Shown in pieces: positions 6,264 through 14,345 of a stretch of 41,297 nucleotides of DNA (its first letter is position 1; the number at the start of each line of letters is the position of its first letter). Source of the stretch: CAZJWR01 sp964549765 (lineage in GTDB: Bacteria > Zixibacteria > MSB-5A5 > GN15 > JAAZOE01); assembly GCA_964549765.1 (NCBI GenBank), contig CAZJWR010000033.1, positions 1 through 41,297 on the forward strand, given 5' to 3'. The position numbers and the translations under genes are program-made. Below the pieces are notes generated by a model. It did no database searches. It worked only from the letters and a program-made list of their open reading frames with translations, and was not told the DNA's origin.

Positions 6264-8897
6264 TTACTTCATTAGCACCATCTTCTTGGTCTCGGAGAAA
6301 TTGTCAGTCGTGGCGCGGTAGAAGTAGATACCAGAGGCAACAGTGCTGCCGTTGGCATCGGTGCCGTCCCAGACCACTTCCAGGACGCCAGCCGCACTAT
6401 GACCGGCAAACTCACGAACCTTCTGACCGGCCACGTTGAAGACCGTGATCGAATAGTCGGACTCAACCGGCATATTCAGAGCGATCGTCGTGGTGGGGTT
6501 GAACGGGTTCGGGAAGTTCTGCTGGAGGCTGAAGGTCAGCGGCAGTCTGTTGATCGTCGACTCGACCATGAAGCCGTCGTATGAGGCGACTTCGGCGCCG
6601 GTCAGTTCAACATTGCCGGGGACCGTCACCAGCAGATTCTCACCAGCCGGAATGGCCTTGCTGCCGATGTTGTAAACGAGGACGCGCAGCTCATTACCCT
6701 CACGCGCATACTTCATATCCATGTCGACGCCGAGGACCGGGGTGCCGATCTCGCCGTTGACGTGGAAGGTCAGAAGGGCCGCGCCGAGGTTAAGCGGAGC
6801 ATCCACCGTCACCGCACCGCCCTGAGCGCTGACAACAGCCTTCGCATCGGGCATCGGTTTCGGATACGGATTGGCATCGCCGACGATGACACGAACCAGG
6901 TAAACCAGGTCGGCCACCGACAGGGAGATACCGTCGGCATTCACGTCGGAGGCCGCAATCGAGGCTTCCACATGAGTGCCAAATGCGCTGAGACCGCTGA
7001 TGAAGTAGTTGGTGAACATAACCGCATCAGCGACTTCGTAGCCGATACCGTTGACGTTGATGTCGCCGCGGGAGTCAATGCTGTCGCCGCAAACGATGTC
7101 AATGCCGCCGTTGATGTAGTCAACGAACCGGACCGGGGTGACCTTGTCACCTCTCATGCAGGTGCTGTCGGGAGCGCCGAACCAGCCCGGGAGGCCATAG
7201 CCATAATCCTGAATCTCGGCCATGTCGTTGACATAGTCGTAGACGTAACGGTTCAGGGCCAGCGTGTCACCGCCGATCGTCGAAATGGTGTTGTCGCCGC
7301 AATCCATCCAGTAGAACCGGATCGGGACGTACATGCATTCCAACGTGCGATCGTTGCTGACGAAGAACGTCATCGTCGCGATCGCATGGTCCTTCGCACC
7401 CTTGATGCAATTGATATCAGGATGGTTGGCTCCGTTGTTGGTTTCGGCCATACCGACCAGGCGGAGCAAACCGCTCGGGCAGGCGTTACCGCAGTTGCCG
7501 TTCCAGTTATAACGATAGGTGAAGTACTCCCATCCGCAGTCCTTCAGATACTGGCCGAGATCGGCCTCGGTGAAGGCCAGCGCGGACGCGTCGTACGCCA
7601 CCAGGAAGTCAAAGCCGCCCATCGCCTCGGAGCCCTTGTTTAACGTGATCGCCACGTCGACAAAATGACCCTGAAGCGTCTGGTGCGTCTTCTCAATCTG
7701 GACTTCCCACGGCTCGACGGCCAAGACTTCGACATCAAAGCAACACTCAGCGGTTTCGAAACCGTCCGTCACCTCAATACAGACAGTATGATGACCGACG
7801 TCCGCATCGGTGGTGACAATGCTGAAATCACCATTCGACGGATCCACGATCGGCGTATTCGTGAACGACGGCGTAGCACCGCCATCGGAATAGATCAAGA
7901 CATCGCAACCATCGGCATCGCTGCCGGTGATATCGGTCTTGACCAGGGTGTTACCCTTGCCAACCGGGTTGTTGGGCGCGCCGCAGGTGATGGTCGGAGC
8001 GTTGTTGGTTACGGTGACGTTGACTACCATTGGATCCGCGGCGCAACCGCCCTCTCCGTGGAACGCATCGGTCGCTTCGACGCTAATCGTAACCGGACTA
8101 CCCACGTCCGCCGCAGTCGGCGTGTAGGAAACCAGGCCGCTGGTCAAGCCAACGGAGGCAGTGCCGGCACCGGTCGTGCCGATAAGATAATAAGACACCG
8201 TCTCAGCTTCGGGATCCGTGGCGTGAACAGTAGTCTGACCCACTGCGCAGTGATTAACCGTCATTGAGGTCGGATTGGGCGTATCCCAATCGGGGCACGG
8301 ATTCGGTGCCCTGTAAAGGACATAGCACTTGCCGGCCTGGTTAAACTGCGGAGTGCCGCCGGGGGAGAAGACGAAGTCCCCAGCCGGGCCGTATTTCGAA
8401 CTGTCAATACAGACCGTCCTGGGATCATCGATTCCGGCTCCGCTAAAGGTCATGTGGACTTCCATCATGGCCTGAAGCGGACCAGCCGCCATTCCGTCTC
8501 CAAGAGCCGCGCCGCCTACCAGGAAGGAATCCACATCGGTACCGGGAACGGTAACCAGGGTTCCGCCAAGATCCCAGCAGCTACCATCGGCGTGAGCACC
8601 GCTCATCCAACGGCTTCCCGGAATACCCTTGACGAACTTCGGACCTGGCGGAATTGTGACAAAACCGCCGGCTTCATCGAAGGTCCAGGTGGCTCCGTCC
8701 GGCGAGGTGATGATGAAACCGACACTCATCCCGCCCAAGGCAGCGTCATTCTCCAAGGATATCGTGAAGTACCCCGACATGTCATTGAAGATAGTATCCG
8801 CCGTCCATGAAGTCGGAGCGAGATCCACGATGTTGGCAGCATTTGTGAGCCCAAAAGAAAGAAGCAATGTTGCAAGCAAAACGACTGTTCGTTTCAT
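6264..8897 (-). CDS. large secreted Cys-containing Ig-like/cohesin-like/dockerin protein with T9SS-type C-terminal domain
   Basis: Start 8897 is chosen because AAGGAG lies 6 bp before this ATG; the longer frame from 8912 would place that ribosome site inside the gene. The product is 877 residues. A signal peptide (MKRTVVLLATLLLSFGLTNA) precedes an N-terminal beta-sandwich domain (to ~195). Two Ig-like domains (about 200-390) follow, then a cohesin-like domain containing 'GGFDFLVAYDASALAFTEADL' and a CGWEYFTYR motif with several nearby cysteines. A dockerin pair with 13-residue loops ('GDINVNGIGYEVADAVMF', 'SDVNADGISLSVADLVYL') comes next. The T9SS/FlgD-Ig tail has 'QNFPNPFNPTTTI', 'GIYFYR' and KKMVLMK. 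It is probably exported to the cell surface by T9SS. The cysteines suggest disulfides in the exported protein. Its binding partner is unknown. Confidence 0.85.
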   Translation of the reverse strand: MKRTVVLLATLLLSFGLTNAANIVDLAPTSWTADTIFNDMSGYFTISLENDAALGGMSVGFIITSPDGATWTFDEAGGFVTIPPGPKFVKGIPGSRWMSGAHADGSCWDLGGTLVTVPGTDVDSFLVGGAALGDGMAAGPLQAMMEVHMTFSGAGIDDPRTVCIDSSKYGPAGDFVFSPGGTPQFNQAGKCYVLYRAPNPCPDWDTPNPTSMTVNHCAVGQTTVHATDPEAETVSYYLIGTTGAGTASVGLTSGLVSYTPTAADVGSPVTISVEATDAFHGEGGCAADPMVVNVTVTNNAPTITCGAPNNPVGKGNTLVKTDITGSDADGCDVLIYSDGGATPSFTNTPIVDPSNGDFSIVTTDADVGHHTVCIEVTDGFETAECCFDVEVLAVEPWEVQIEKTHQTLQGHFVDVAITLNKGSEAMGGFDFLVAYDASALAFTEADLGQYLKDCGWEYFTYRYNWNGNCGNACPSGLLRLVGMAETNNGANHPDINCIKGAKDHAIATMTFFVSNDRTLECMYVPIRFYWMDCGDNTISTIGGDTLALNRYVYDYVNDMAEIQDYGYGLPGWFGAPDSTCMRGDKVTPVRFVDYINGGIDIVCGDSIDSRGDINVNGIGYEVADAVMFTNYFISGLSAFGTHVEASIAASDVNADGISLSVADLVYLVRVIVGDANPYPKPMPDAKAVVSAQGGAVTVDAPLNLGAALLTFHVNGEIGTPVLGVDMDMKYAREGNELRVLVYNIGSKAIPAGENLLVTVPGNVELTGAEVASYDGFMVESTINRLPLTFSLQQNFPNPFNPTTTIALNMPVESDYSITVFNVAGQKVREFAGHSAAGVLEVVWDGTDANGSTVASGIYFYRATTDNFSETKKMVLMK

Positions 8898-9244
8898 GTT
8901 GTGCTCCTTCATTACATATTCTAATTTCTTAACTTTGCCGTTTCAGATTCAAAACGGCTCGCAACACAATCCCCCTCTGGATTGAACCCGTGCCGTCATT
9001 TTCGGTTGAGCCGACCGAAAGTTCCGCCTTGGGTTCCGTGGAGAACGAACGAATGTTGTGTTCTCTCTTTTGAGCGCGTGTTAAACAAACCTCTTGTGTG
9101 CGTGTCACCTCCTTTCATTATGTTTCAGGGTTGAAAACGCGGCTCCATTGCAAGAGGCACGCGTTTTGTTTTTATATTCGTTTCTTTGCGTCTTGGTAAT
9201 TTCATCCTCGTCGTCACGCCGGGAAGATTCTCTCTTCGCCTCGG
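8898..9244 (-). promoter_or_regulatory. 347-bp intergenic leader with a free Shine-Dalgarno box and hairpins
   Basis: No convincing gene is seen. A full-strength AAAGGAGGTGA box lies at 9115-9105 (minus) without a start codon at normal spacing. AAAACGCG (9134-9141) pairs with CGCGTTTT (9160-9167), and on the plus strand this is followed by a T-rich stretch like a terminator. A smaller stem (TTTCGGT / ACCGAAA) lies near 9000-9020. The function is unknown; it is probably the 5' leader of the gene starting at 8897. Confidence 0.35.
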
Positions 9245-10438
9245 CTAAAAGCCGCAATAGGGCGGCGGGCCGCTTTTGAAAATGTAGTTAATCAGGAGCA
9301 CCGCGTCGCCGATATTTATCCGGTTGTCGTAGTTGACATCGCTGCACTCCGGATACAAAGGCGTCGGACCGCTCTTGAAGATGTAATTGATCAGGTACAC
9401 GGGATCGCCGATATTGATGCGGTCGTCATTGTCGGCGTCGCCGCACATGCAAGAAATCGTGACAACCCGCAATTCGCCCTGGTCGAAGGAAACCGTCTGG
9501 TAGTTCCAGACCGTCCAAGCCAGCGAATCGATATCCTTGAAGTCAGCCGTGGTGGTATCGTCCGGGGCCGGGATCTGCGTCGGATCACTGTAGGTATCCC
9601 ATTGGAGACAGCTGTCTTGACCCTGGCTATCAATCCCCCACTCGCGGCAATAATGCCACCGGAAGAAGGTATCGACCAGCATCGTATCGTAGACTGCCGG
9701 GACCGTATCCAGAATCGTCGTCAAACAAGAATCGCCGCCGTAATCCCAAGATTCGCAGTAGGTTGTATCGCAGATGCTGTAATCGGTGATAGTCCCGATG
9801 GCGTTGCCGTACTGATCGGAAAACGTCGTCTGGCTCAGGTCCTCCGACATATAAAGCGTCACCAGGCTGTCCTTGTCCTCCGGCAATGAGTCGTAGATAC
9901 GGACACTCATCCGGAACAGCAACCCTTGAGTCGATCGCGGCTTGAGCCCCGGAGTATAGGGCGGGCCGACATCGTCGGCAATGCCGATAACACGGATATC
10001 GTGCCGGTTGGGATTCCACGAGGTGGCGTTGATGACCGACCAGTAATTGGTGAGACAGCCAGCGGTATCGACCCCCTGATTAACATAACAAGTGTCGATC
10101 CGGGGGCTGATCGCCTGGGAATCGAGGCAGACGTTGTCGTTCCACCACGTACACTCGTAATAGGATGTGTCGATTACCGTATCCACGAGATCAGTGCGAA
10201 ACTCCATAATATCCGGTCGGTCGAGCATAATCCTCATCGCGAACGCCGACAGGGTGTCCTGGTAGTTCCTGACAAATACGCTAATCCATGCGATTGAGTC
10301 GCCTGCGGACACGGTCGTATCGCTGATGATAATATCCAACTCCGGAAACTGTGCCCGGGCCGGCTGCGCCACGACCGCTACGGCCACGAAAACGAGACCG
10401 ATAAAGAGGAACTTATGCGACTGGCTTCTGAAGGACAT
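9245..10438 (-). CDS. secreted protein with C-terminal type I dockerin pair
   Basis: This 397-residue protein has a signal peptide (…FLFIGLVFVAVAVVAQPARAQ) and an N-terminal cohesin-like or related beta-sandwich ('ELDIIISDTTVSAGDSIAWI'). A Cys-containing middle region follows, and the extreme C-terminus is a dockerin pair ('GDADNDDRINIGDPVYLINYIFKSG' region and 'SDVNYDNRINIGDAVLLINYIFKSG' region). Both loops keep acidic or Asn residues at positions 1, 3, 5, 9 and 12, as expected for calcium binding. Unlike its three large neighbours it lacks the PNPFNP/T9SS tail, so it may be held at the surface by docking to another protein. AAGGAG lies 8 bp before the ATG. It heads the minus-strand cluster and has a good promoter ~300 bp upstream. 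Confidence 0.85.
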   Translation of the reverse strand: MSFRSQSHKFLFIGLVFVAVAVVAQPARAQFPELDIIISDTTVSAGDSIAWISVFVRNYQDTLSAFAMRIMLDRPDIMEFRTDLVDTVIDTSYYECTWWNDNVCLDSQAISPRIDTCYVNQGVDTAGCLTNYWSVINATSWNPNRHDIRVIGIADDVGPPYTPGLKPRSTQGLLFRMSVRIYDSLPEDKDSLVTLYMSEDLSQTTFSDQYGNAIGTITDYSICDTTYCESWDYGGDSCLTTILDTVPAVYDTMLVDTFFRWHYCREWGIDSQGQDSCLQWDTYSDPTQIPAPDDTTTADFKDIDSLAWTVWNYQTVSFDQGELRVVTISCMCGDADNDDRINIGDPVYLINYIFKSGPTPLYPECSDVNYDNRINIGDAVLLINYIFKSGPPPYCGF

Positions 10439-10744
10439 CTAACTACTCCTTCTCAAGGGTTCCTGTAACTTCGATTACCGTTGCAACCTTCCCTTAGCTA
10501 AAGACAGCCGCTTACCTCCGCCGCTTCTGGCGTTTATATGTGATCAACACGGTCTTTTGTCAGCCCAAGAACTGCCTTGATTTGTATCGTGCCCTCAGGA
10601 AACGTTCTCGGTGCGATCCCAAGGACTGCAGTAACATGATCCACTTTTTAACTTCTCAGGCCCTTGAACTAAGCAAAAATAGGAGACTTCACCTGCTTTA
10701 ATAGTCAGTTAGAAAACTGTGGAAAACGTTGTATCATCAAGCCT

Positions 10745-10773
10745 AATATACATGCCTCCCGGAAAATTGTCAA
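10745..10773 (-). promoter_or_regulatory. sigma-70-like promoter upstream of the dockerin gene
   Basis: On the minus strand TTGACA (10773-10768) and TATATT (10750-10745) are separated by exactly 17 bp. Transcription would start near 10738 and give a leader of ~300 nt before the ATG at 10438. The interval 10439-11000 holds no credible gene. Confidence 0.65.
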
Positions 10774-11000
10774 CCATATTTTTGGCTTTCCGGCGCTATT
10801 TTCTGGGCCGTTACCGGCGTGCTTATCACAGCATCGGGCCTCCTTCAGCTTAATTCCCGCAATCCCGATCAAGCAAAGCTCATGCCCGCCGCTTGAATTG
10901 GCGCCGGCCGACGCCCGGTCCGGCAACCTGATGTCCGAAAACATCATTGCTGCCGCCGGGTGCAGCTCGTCGGCGATTTGAACCGATGTGTTCGGCCTTG

Positions 11001-11047
11001 ACGGAAACAAAAAATGCATAATCTGCAAATGAATGCAGATTATGCAT
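11001..11047 (-). terminator. Rho-independent terminator of the YHS lipoprotein gene
   Basis: A perfect 14-bp stem (11034-11047 with 11014-11027, loop of six) is followed on the minus strand by TTTTT, G, TTT. It lies 33 bp after the stop of the gene ending at 11080. Confidence 0.85.
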
Positions 11048-11079
11048 CTCTTTCAAAGCTGTCGGAATTCGGTCAGGAA

Positions 11080-11436
11080 CTACTTCCCGCCGCCTTCTTC
11101 CATCTGCCCGGTGGTGTCCTCGGGCTTTTTGGTAAACATTTCCGGATTGGCCGCAAAGGTCTCTTTGTCGGTCTGCGAGCAGAAATAATAGGTTTTGCCG
11201 TCGTATGTCGCCGACGGGGTCGTATCCTCGACCGTTACGCTCATACCGCAAACCGGGCAGGCGGCTTCGGTGCCGATTTCAGCGCCGGTCGGCGTATGAT
11301 CGACCACTGCCGGCTTGGTCGCAACCTCTTCCTGTTGCTGGGTGGCGGGCTCCTTATCCTTCGACTTTCCGCATCCAACCAGCGCGAGAAGCGCCAAGGC
11401 GAGCATCCCTATTACGAGCACTTTCCACAATTTCAT
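11080..11436 (-). CDS. YHS-domain lipoprotein
   Basis: The 118-residue product has a lipoprotein signal peptide with lipobox ALVGC (Cys22) and a charged, Gln-rich linker. A YHS-type domain (about 58-103) contains CPVCGM (Cys60, Cys63) and TYDGKTYYFCS (Cys86). YHS domains (PF04945) are known in metal-handling proteins and copper ATPases; CPVCGM plus a downstream Cys suggests metal binding. It is presumably anchored in a membrane facing the periplasm. AAGGAGAT precedes the ATG and a strong terminator follows, so it is probably a single-gene unit. The exact metal and partner are not visible; no adjacent cation pump was found. Confidence 0.8.
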   Translation of the reverse strand: MKLWKVLVIGMLALALLALVGCGKSKDKEPATQQQEEVATKPAVVDHTPTGAEIGTEAACPVCGMSVTVEDTTPSATYDGKTYYFCSQTDKETFAANPEMFTKKPEDTTGQMEEGGGK

Positions 11437-11506
11437 AATCCGTGATCTCCTTTCCTCACTGATTTTCTCATTCAGTGTGTCAAGTTGCCGCTTCTTGATT
11501 CATATG

Positions 11507-13031
11507 TCAAGCCAAAAACCGCCCCAAAACCCGGCGTCGCAGTTCTCCCAGCGTCTCCTTTTCGGTTGCCGTCAAACCGAAAATATAAGCCCCCGGGAGA
11601 TATAACGCTCCGGCAGCCGTCGTCAGCAGGATGAATCGCCAGAAGCCGTCGATAAGATGGGCGGTGAGAATCACCACCGCGGCCGGCGCCAGGACGGCCA
11701 GCAGGGCCGGTCCGATCACCAGTCGCAGGAACTCGGCGGGTTTCCCGCCGACAAGCCTCAGTGTCACTGCCGGAACATATCCCAGCGAAAGCAGCGCGAG
11801 CGGGATAGTCGTTCCCCAGGCCACACCGGACAGGCCGAGCGGCCCGATCAGGACAATCGACAGGACGATATTGATCAGCGCTCCGGCCAACGAGAGCATC
11901 GCAAAAGTACGGTGTCGCGCGACGCCCAGCAATATCTCGCCGCCTATCCCTTGGGTAAACGATAATACGTGACCCAGGAGGAGAATTCGCAGGATGGTTT
12001 CCGAGTAGGCGAACTCATCGCCCACCCACAGGCGAACGAACGGCCCTCCCCAGAAGAAGAGAATAACCGTCAACGGGAGAGAAAACAGCAGATTCAGCCG
12101 GCTGCCGTCATAAAACAGCCGTTTTAGAGAAGCGCGGTCGGTGTCGGGGTCATAACGGGCAGCCACCGGGGAAAACAGCCGGGTCATGGTGAAAATCAGC
12201 TGGCGCAGATACTCGGTCAATTTCACGGCGATGCCGAACACGGCGACTTCGACGACGCCCCGGAAATACCCGACGATGAAGGAATCGGAGTAGAAAGCGA
12301 TCCGACCCGAAAGCACTAGCATGAACGAAAAAAACGAATACCCGCCGATCATGCGGATCACCCGATAGCTGAACAGCCGGGGATGAATCGACAGATCGGG
12401 AAGCAGGCGGAAAAGCAGCCCGGCCCGCCAGAGATAGCCCCCGGCCGATACGATAAGCGCCGCCAACCCAAGCCCGACCAGCCCCCAGCCTAATTCGAGG
12501 AAAAGCACGGTCAGGCCGACTCGTGCCACGGCCATGAACATGGCCACTATGTTGAACAAGTCAAACCGCCACAGGCCGCCCGACAGTGCCTCGGAAAAGA
12601 CCGACAGAGGGAAGCCCACCGCGATGGTAATGCCGATCAACAGGATGACCCATCGGGACGACACGGCCAGATCGGCCGGGATGTTAAAGAGGGAAACGGC
12701 ATTGTGCATTATAATGAGGGTGGCGATGACGACGATGAGCGAGAGGAAGGACGCGAGATAGAAAGCCGTGGCCACGACCTCGTTGCGTCGATCCGGTTCG
12801 CCGGTACGCTGAAAGNNNNNNNNNNCGGGCGACATAGCGGACGACGGCGTAACCGATGCCAAAATCAAAAAGGCCGAGATACCCGGAAAACGACCCGACC
12901 AGAATCCATATGCCGAGGGCAGCCTGGCCGATTTTGCCCAGAATGTAGGGCATCAGGAAAAAGGAAATAACGGCCGAGGCGACGTAGACGGCCCAGTTGG
13001 AGGTCAGATTTTTTGCGAACTGGCGTTTCAT
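11507..13031 (-). CDS. MATE/Wzx-type polysaccharide flippase, interrupted by an assembly gap
   Basis: The N-terminal part (from 13031: MKRQFAKNLTSNWAVYVASAVISFFLMPYILGKIG...) and the C-terminal part (to 11507) lie in different frames. Ten Ns at 12816-12825 separate them, so the frame break is a gap artefact rather than proof of a broken gene. Together they give ~500 residues with a dozen or more hydrophobic helices and motifs typical of the polysaccharide biosynthesis / oligosaccharide flippase superfamily ('FDFGIGYAVVRYVA', 'TRLFSPVAARYD'). Members move lipid-linked glycans across the inner membrane. No glycosyltransferase genes are adjacent, so it stands apart from any visible polysaccharide locus. 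No clear ribosome site precedes 13031. Confidence 0.8.
12816..12825. other. assembly gap (10 N)
   Basis: Ten consecutive Ns interrupt the flippase gene. A round ten suggests a placeholder, so the true size is unknown. Confidence 0.98.
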
Positions 13032-13088
13032 CGACCGTGTAATGTACAGTATTTATGGAGGTATGTAAACGATTGGATTTTCGGACGC

Positions 13089-13196
13089 GGGCCGGCGATC
13101 CGGCCCACGCCCGATCCGAATAATGACAGGAACGATAGGTGACATTTGGCGGAAAACCGCACACCTATCACTCCCGGTACACATTCGATCGAATGT
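13089..13196. repeat. palindrome and two hairpins between the Cys-rich peptide and flippase genes
   Basis: In minus-strand order: a perfect 16-bp palindrome ACATTCGATCGAATGT (13181-13196); a hairpin with outer arms GATAGGTG/CACCTATC (13134-13141 and 13162-13169) and inner GCGG-AAAA-CCGC; and GGGCCGG-CGAT-CCGGCCC (13089-13106). None has a T-run. The palindrome looks like a protein-binding operator and the hairpins look like structured RNA. Confidence 0.5.
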
Positions 13197-13228
13197 TGAA
13201 ATCAGAAACGTACATGCGGCCGAGGACC

Positions 13229-13420
13229 TTATGGCCAGCAACAAGGACCATCCGTGTAGCAATTCCATCCTCCGCTACCATCCGGGCAACATACGTACCA
13301 TGACCCGTTTAAGCAGGTGGCGATGCAGTAGGGCCTCGCTTCGGCATTCGAAACCAAAATGCCGACCGTGAATGACACCGCAAACACAACGACCAAAATC
13401 GCGGTGATGATCCGTTTCAT
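13229..13420 (-). CDS. small secreted cysteine-rich peptide
   Basis: The ATG at 13420 is preceded by a near-perfect GGAAGGAGGT ribosome site; an upstream in-frame GTG at 13429 overlaps that site and is unlikely. The 63-residue product has a signal peptide ending NAEA (cleavage near residue 28). The ~35-residue mature part has seven cysteines (32, 36, 44, 45, 54, 60, 61), three tryptophans and a CCWP end. The density of Cys and the export signal suggest a disulfide-rich peptide. No bacteriocin, defensin or other family is recognised, and no processing, immunity or export genes sit beside it. The strong ribosome site and signal peptide make it a credible gene despite its size. Confidence 0.65.
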   Translation of the reverse strand: MKRIITAILVVVFAVSFTVGILVSNAEARPYCIATCLNGSWYVCCPDGSGGWNCYTDGPCCWP

Positions 13421-13723
13421 ACCGTTCACCTCCTTCCGGTTCAGTCTGATCGAGCCGTCTTCACGGTATGCGAAAAGGCGTCCGCGTCCGAGGGACCCGG
13501 ATTACCATCGCACCGGACACATCGTGAATCAGGCTCTTTCTTTACCGCCGCATTTCTTATGGCGGCCTTTACCATTTATGTGCGAATTGATGCCGAGCGC
13601 TATTATTACACCAGAAGATACGAAGACAGTCGGTCTGACGGCAACAGGAAATACCGGTTTTCGCAAATATTCCTGAGTCTATGCGGACGCGAGTGATTTA
13701 TTCAGTCGTCTTCGTCTGACACT

Positions 13724-14239
13724 CTACTCTTTTTTCAAGAGGCAGCGGACGACCTCCCCGATATACATGCGGTGGTAGTCCTTTTTCGGGTATTCGTCGT
13801 CGATCTTGGCGTCCAGAAAATTAGCCGGATCGATATCGTGAATGTAGATCTTTTTGCATTCCATAACCAGGCGCGCCTCCTCGAAATAAACCGCGCCCGA
13901 TTCGGCCGCTTTGGGTGTCAGGCCGGTTTCAGCGATTTTATCGACCTCGCGGCCCGATTTGCTGCCGCAGAAACGAAGCACATCCCGGTATTTTTCATCG
14001 AAAAACGACAGGGTATAGTACTCGACCTGCTCCATGAAGGAATAGGTATGCCGCACCGGGCGGATGAAGCAGATCGCGATTTTCTTGTTCCACAGTTCGC
14101 CCATCGTCCCCCAGTTGGCCGTCATGGTATTGAACGATTTGGTCGTCCCGGCCGTGACCAGCATCCAGTCGGTACCGATAAGTTTGAAGACGTTATCCTT
14201 GATCAAACAGGGATCGACCGGCATCAGTTTTGGATTCAT
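13724..14239 (-). CDS. flavin reductase-like FMN-binding protein
   Basis: The 171-residue protein matches the flavin reductase-like / FMN-binding split-barrel family: 'DWMLVTAGTTKSFNTMTANWGTMGELWNKKIAICFIRPVRHTYSFME' corresponds to the FMN-binding core. Such proteins bind FMN and may reduce flavins or act as flavoredoxin-like electron carriers. No partner oxygenase gene is next to it. A purine-rich AGGAAAGG sequence precedes the ATG. It is separated by ~100 bp from the upstream ABC exporter pair and may or may not share their transcript. Confidence 0.8.
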   Translation of the reverse strand: MNPKLMPVDPCLIKDNVFKLIGTDWMLVTAGTTKSFNTMTANWGTMGELWNKKIAICFIRPVRHTYSFMEQVEYYTLSFFDEKYRDVLRFCGSKSGREVDKIAETGLTPKAAESGAVYFEEARLVMECKKIYIHDIDPANFLDAKIDDEYPKKDYHRMYIGEVVRCLLKKE

Positions 14240-14345
14240 CCGTCAACCTTTCCTCTATTCTCCGCCCATACGGTAAATGAAATCATAAAAAGACGCAACC
14301 ATATTTTTGGAGTCATGAGTCGTGGGAAAATAATCTTATTCAGGC

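Noticed and set aside
10705..11028. 107-codon minus-strand frame downstream of the YHS lipoprotein gene
   Set aside because: It runs through the 11001-11047 terminator and the promoter at 10745-10773, has no ribosome site and resembles no protein.
13441..13575. 44-codon minus-strand frame (MVKAAIRNAAVKKEPD..., with CVRC) ending just before the ribosome site of the Cys-rich peptide gene
   Set aside because: No ribosome site, no recognised family and no sign of coding constraint beyond the open frame.
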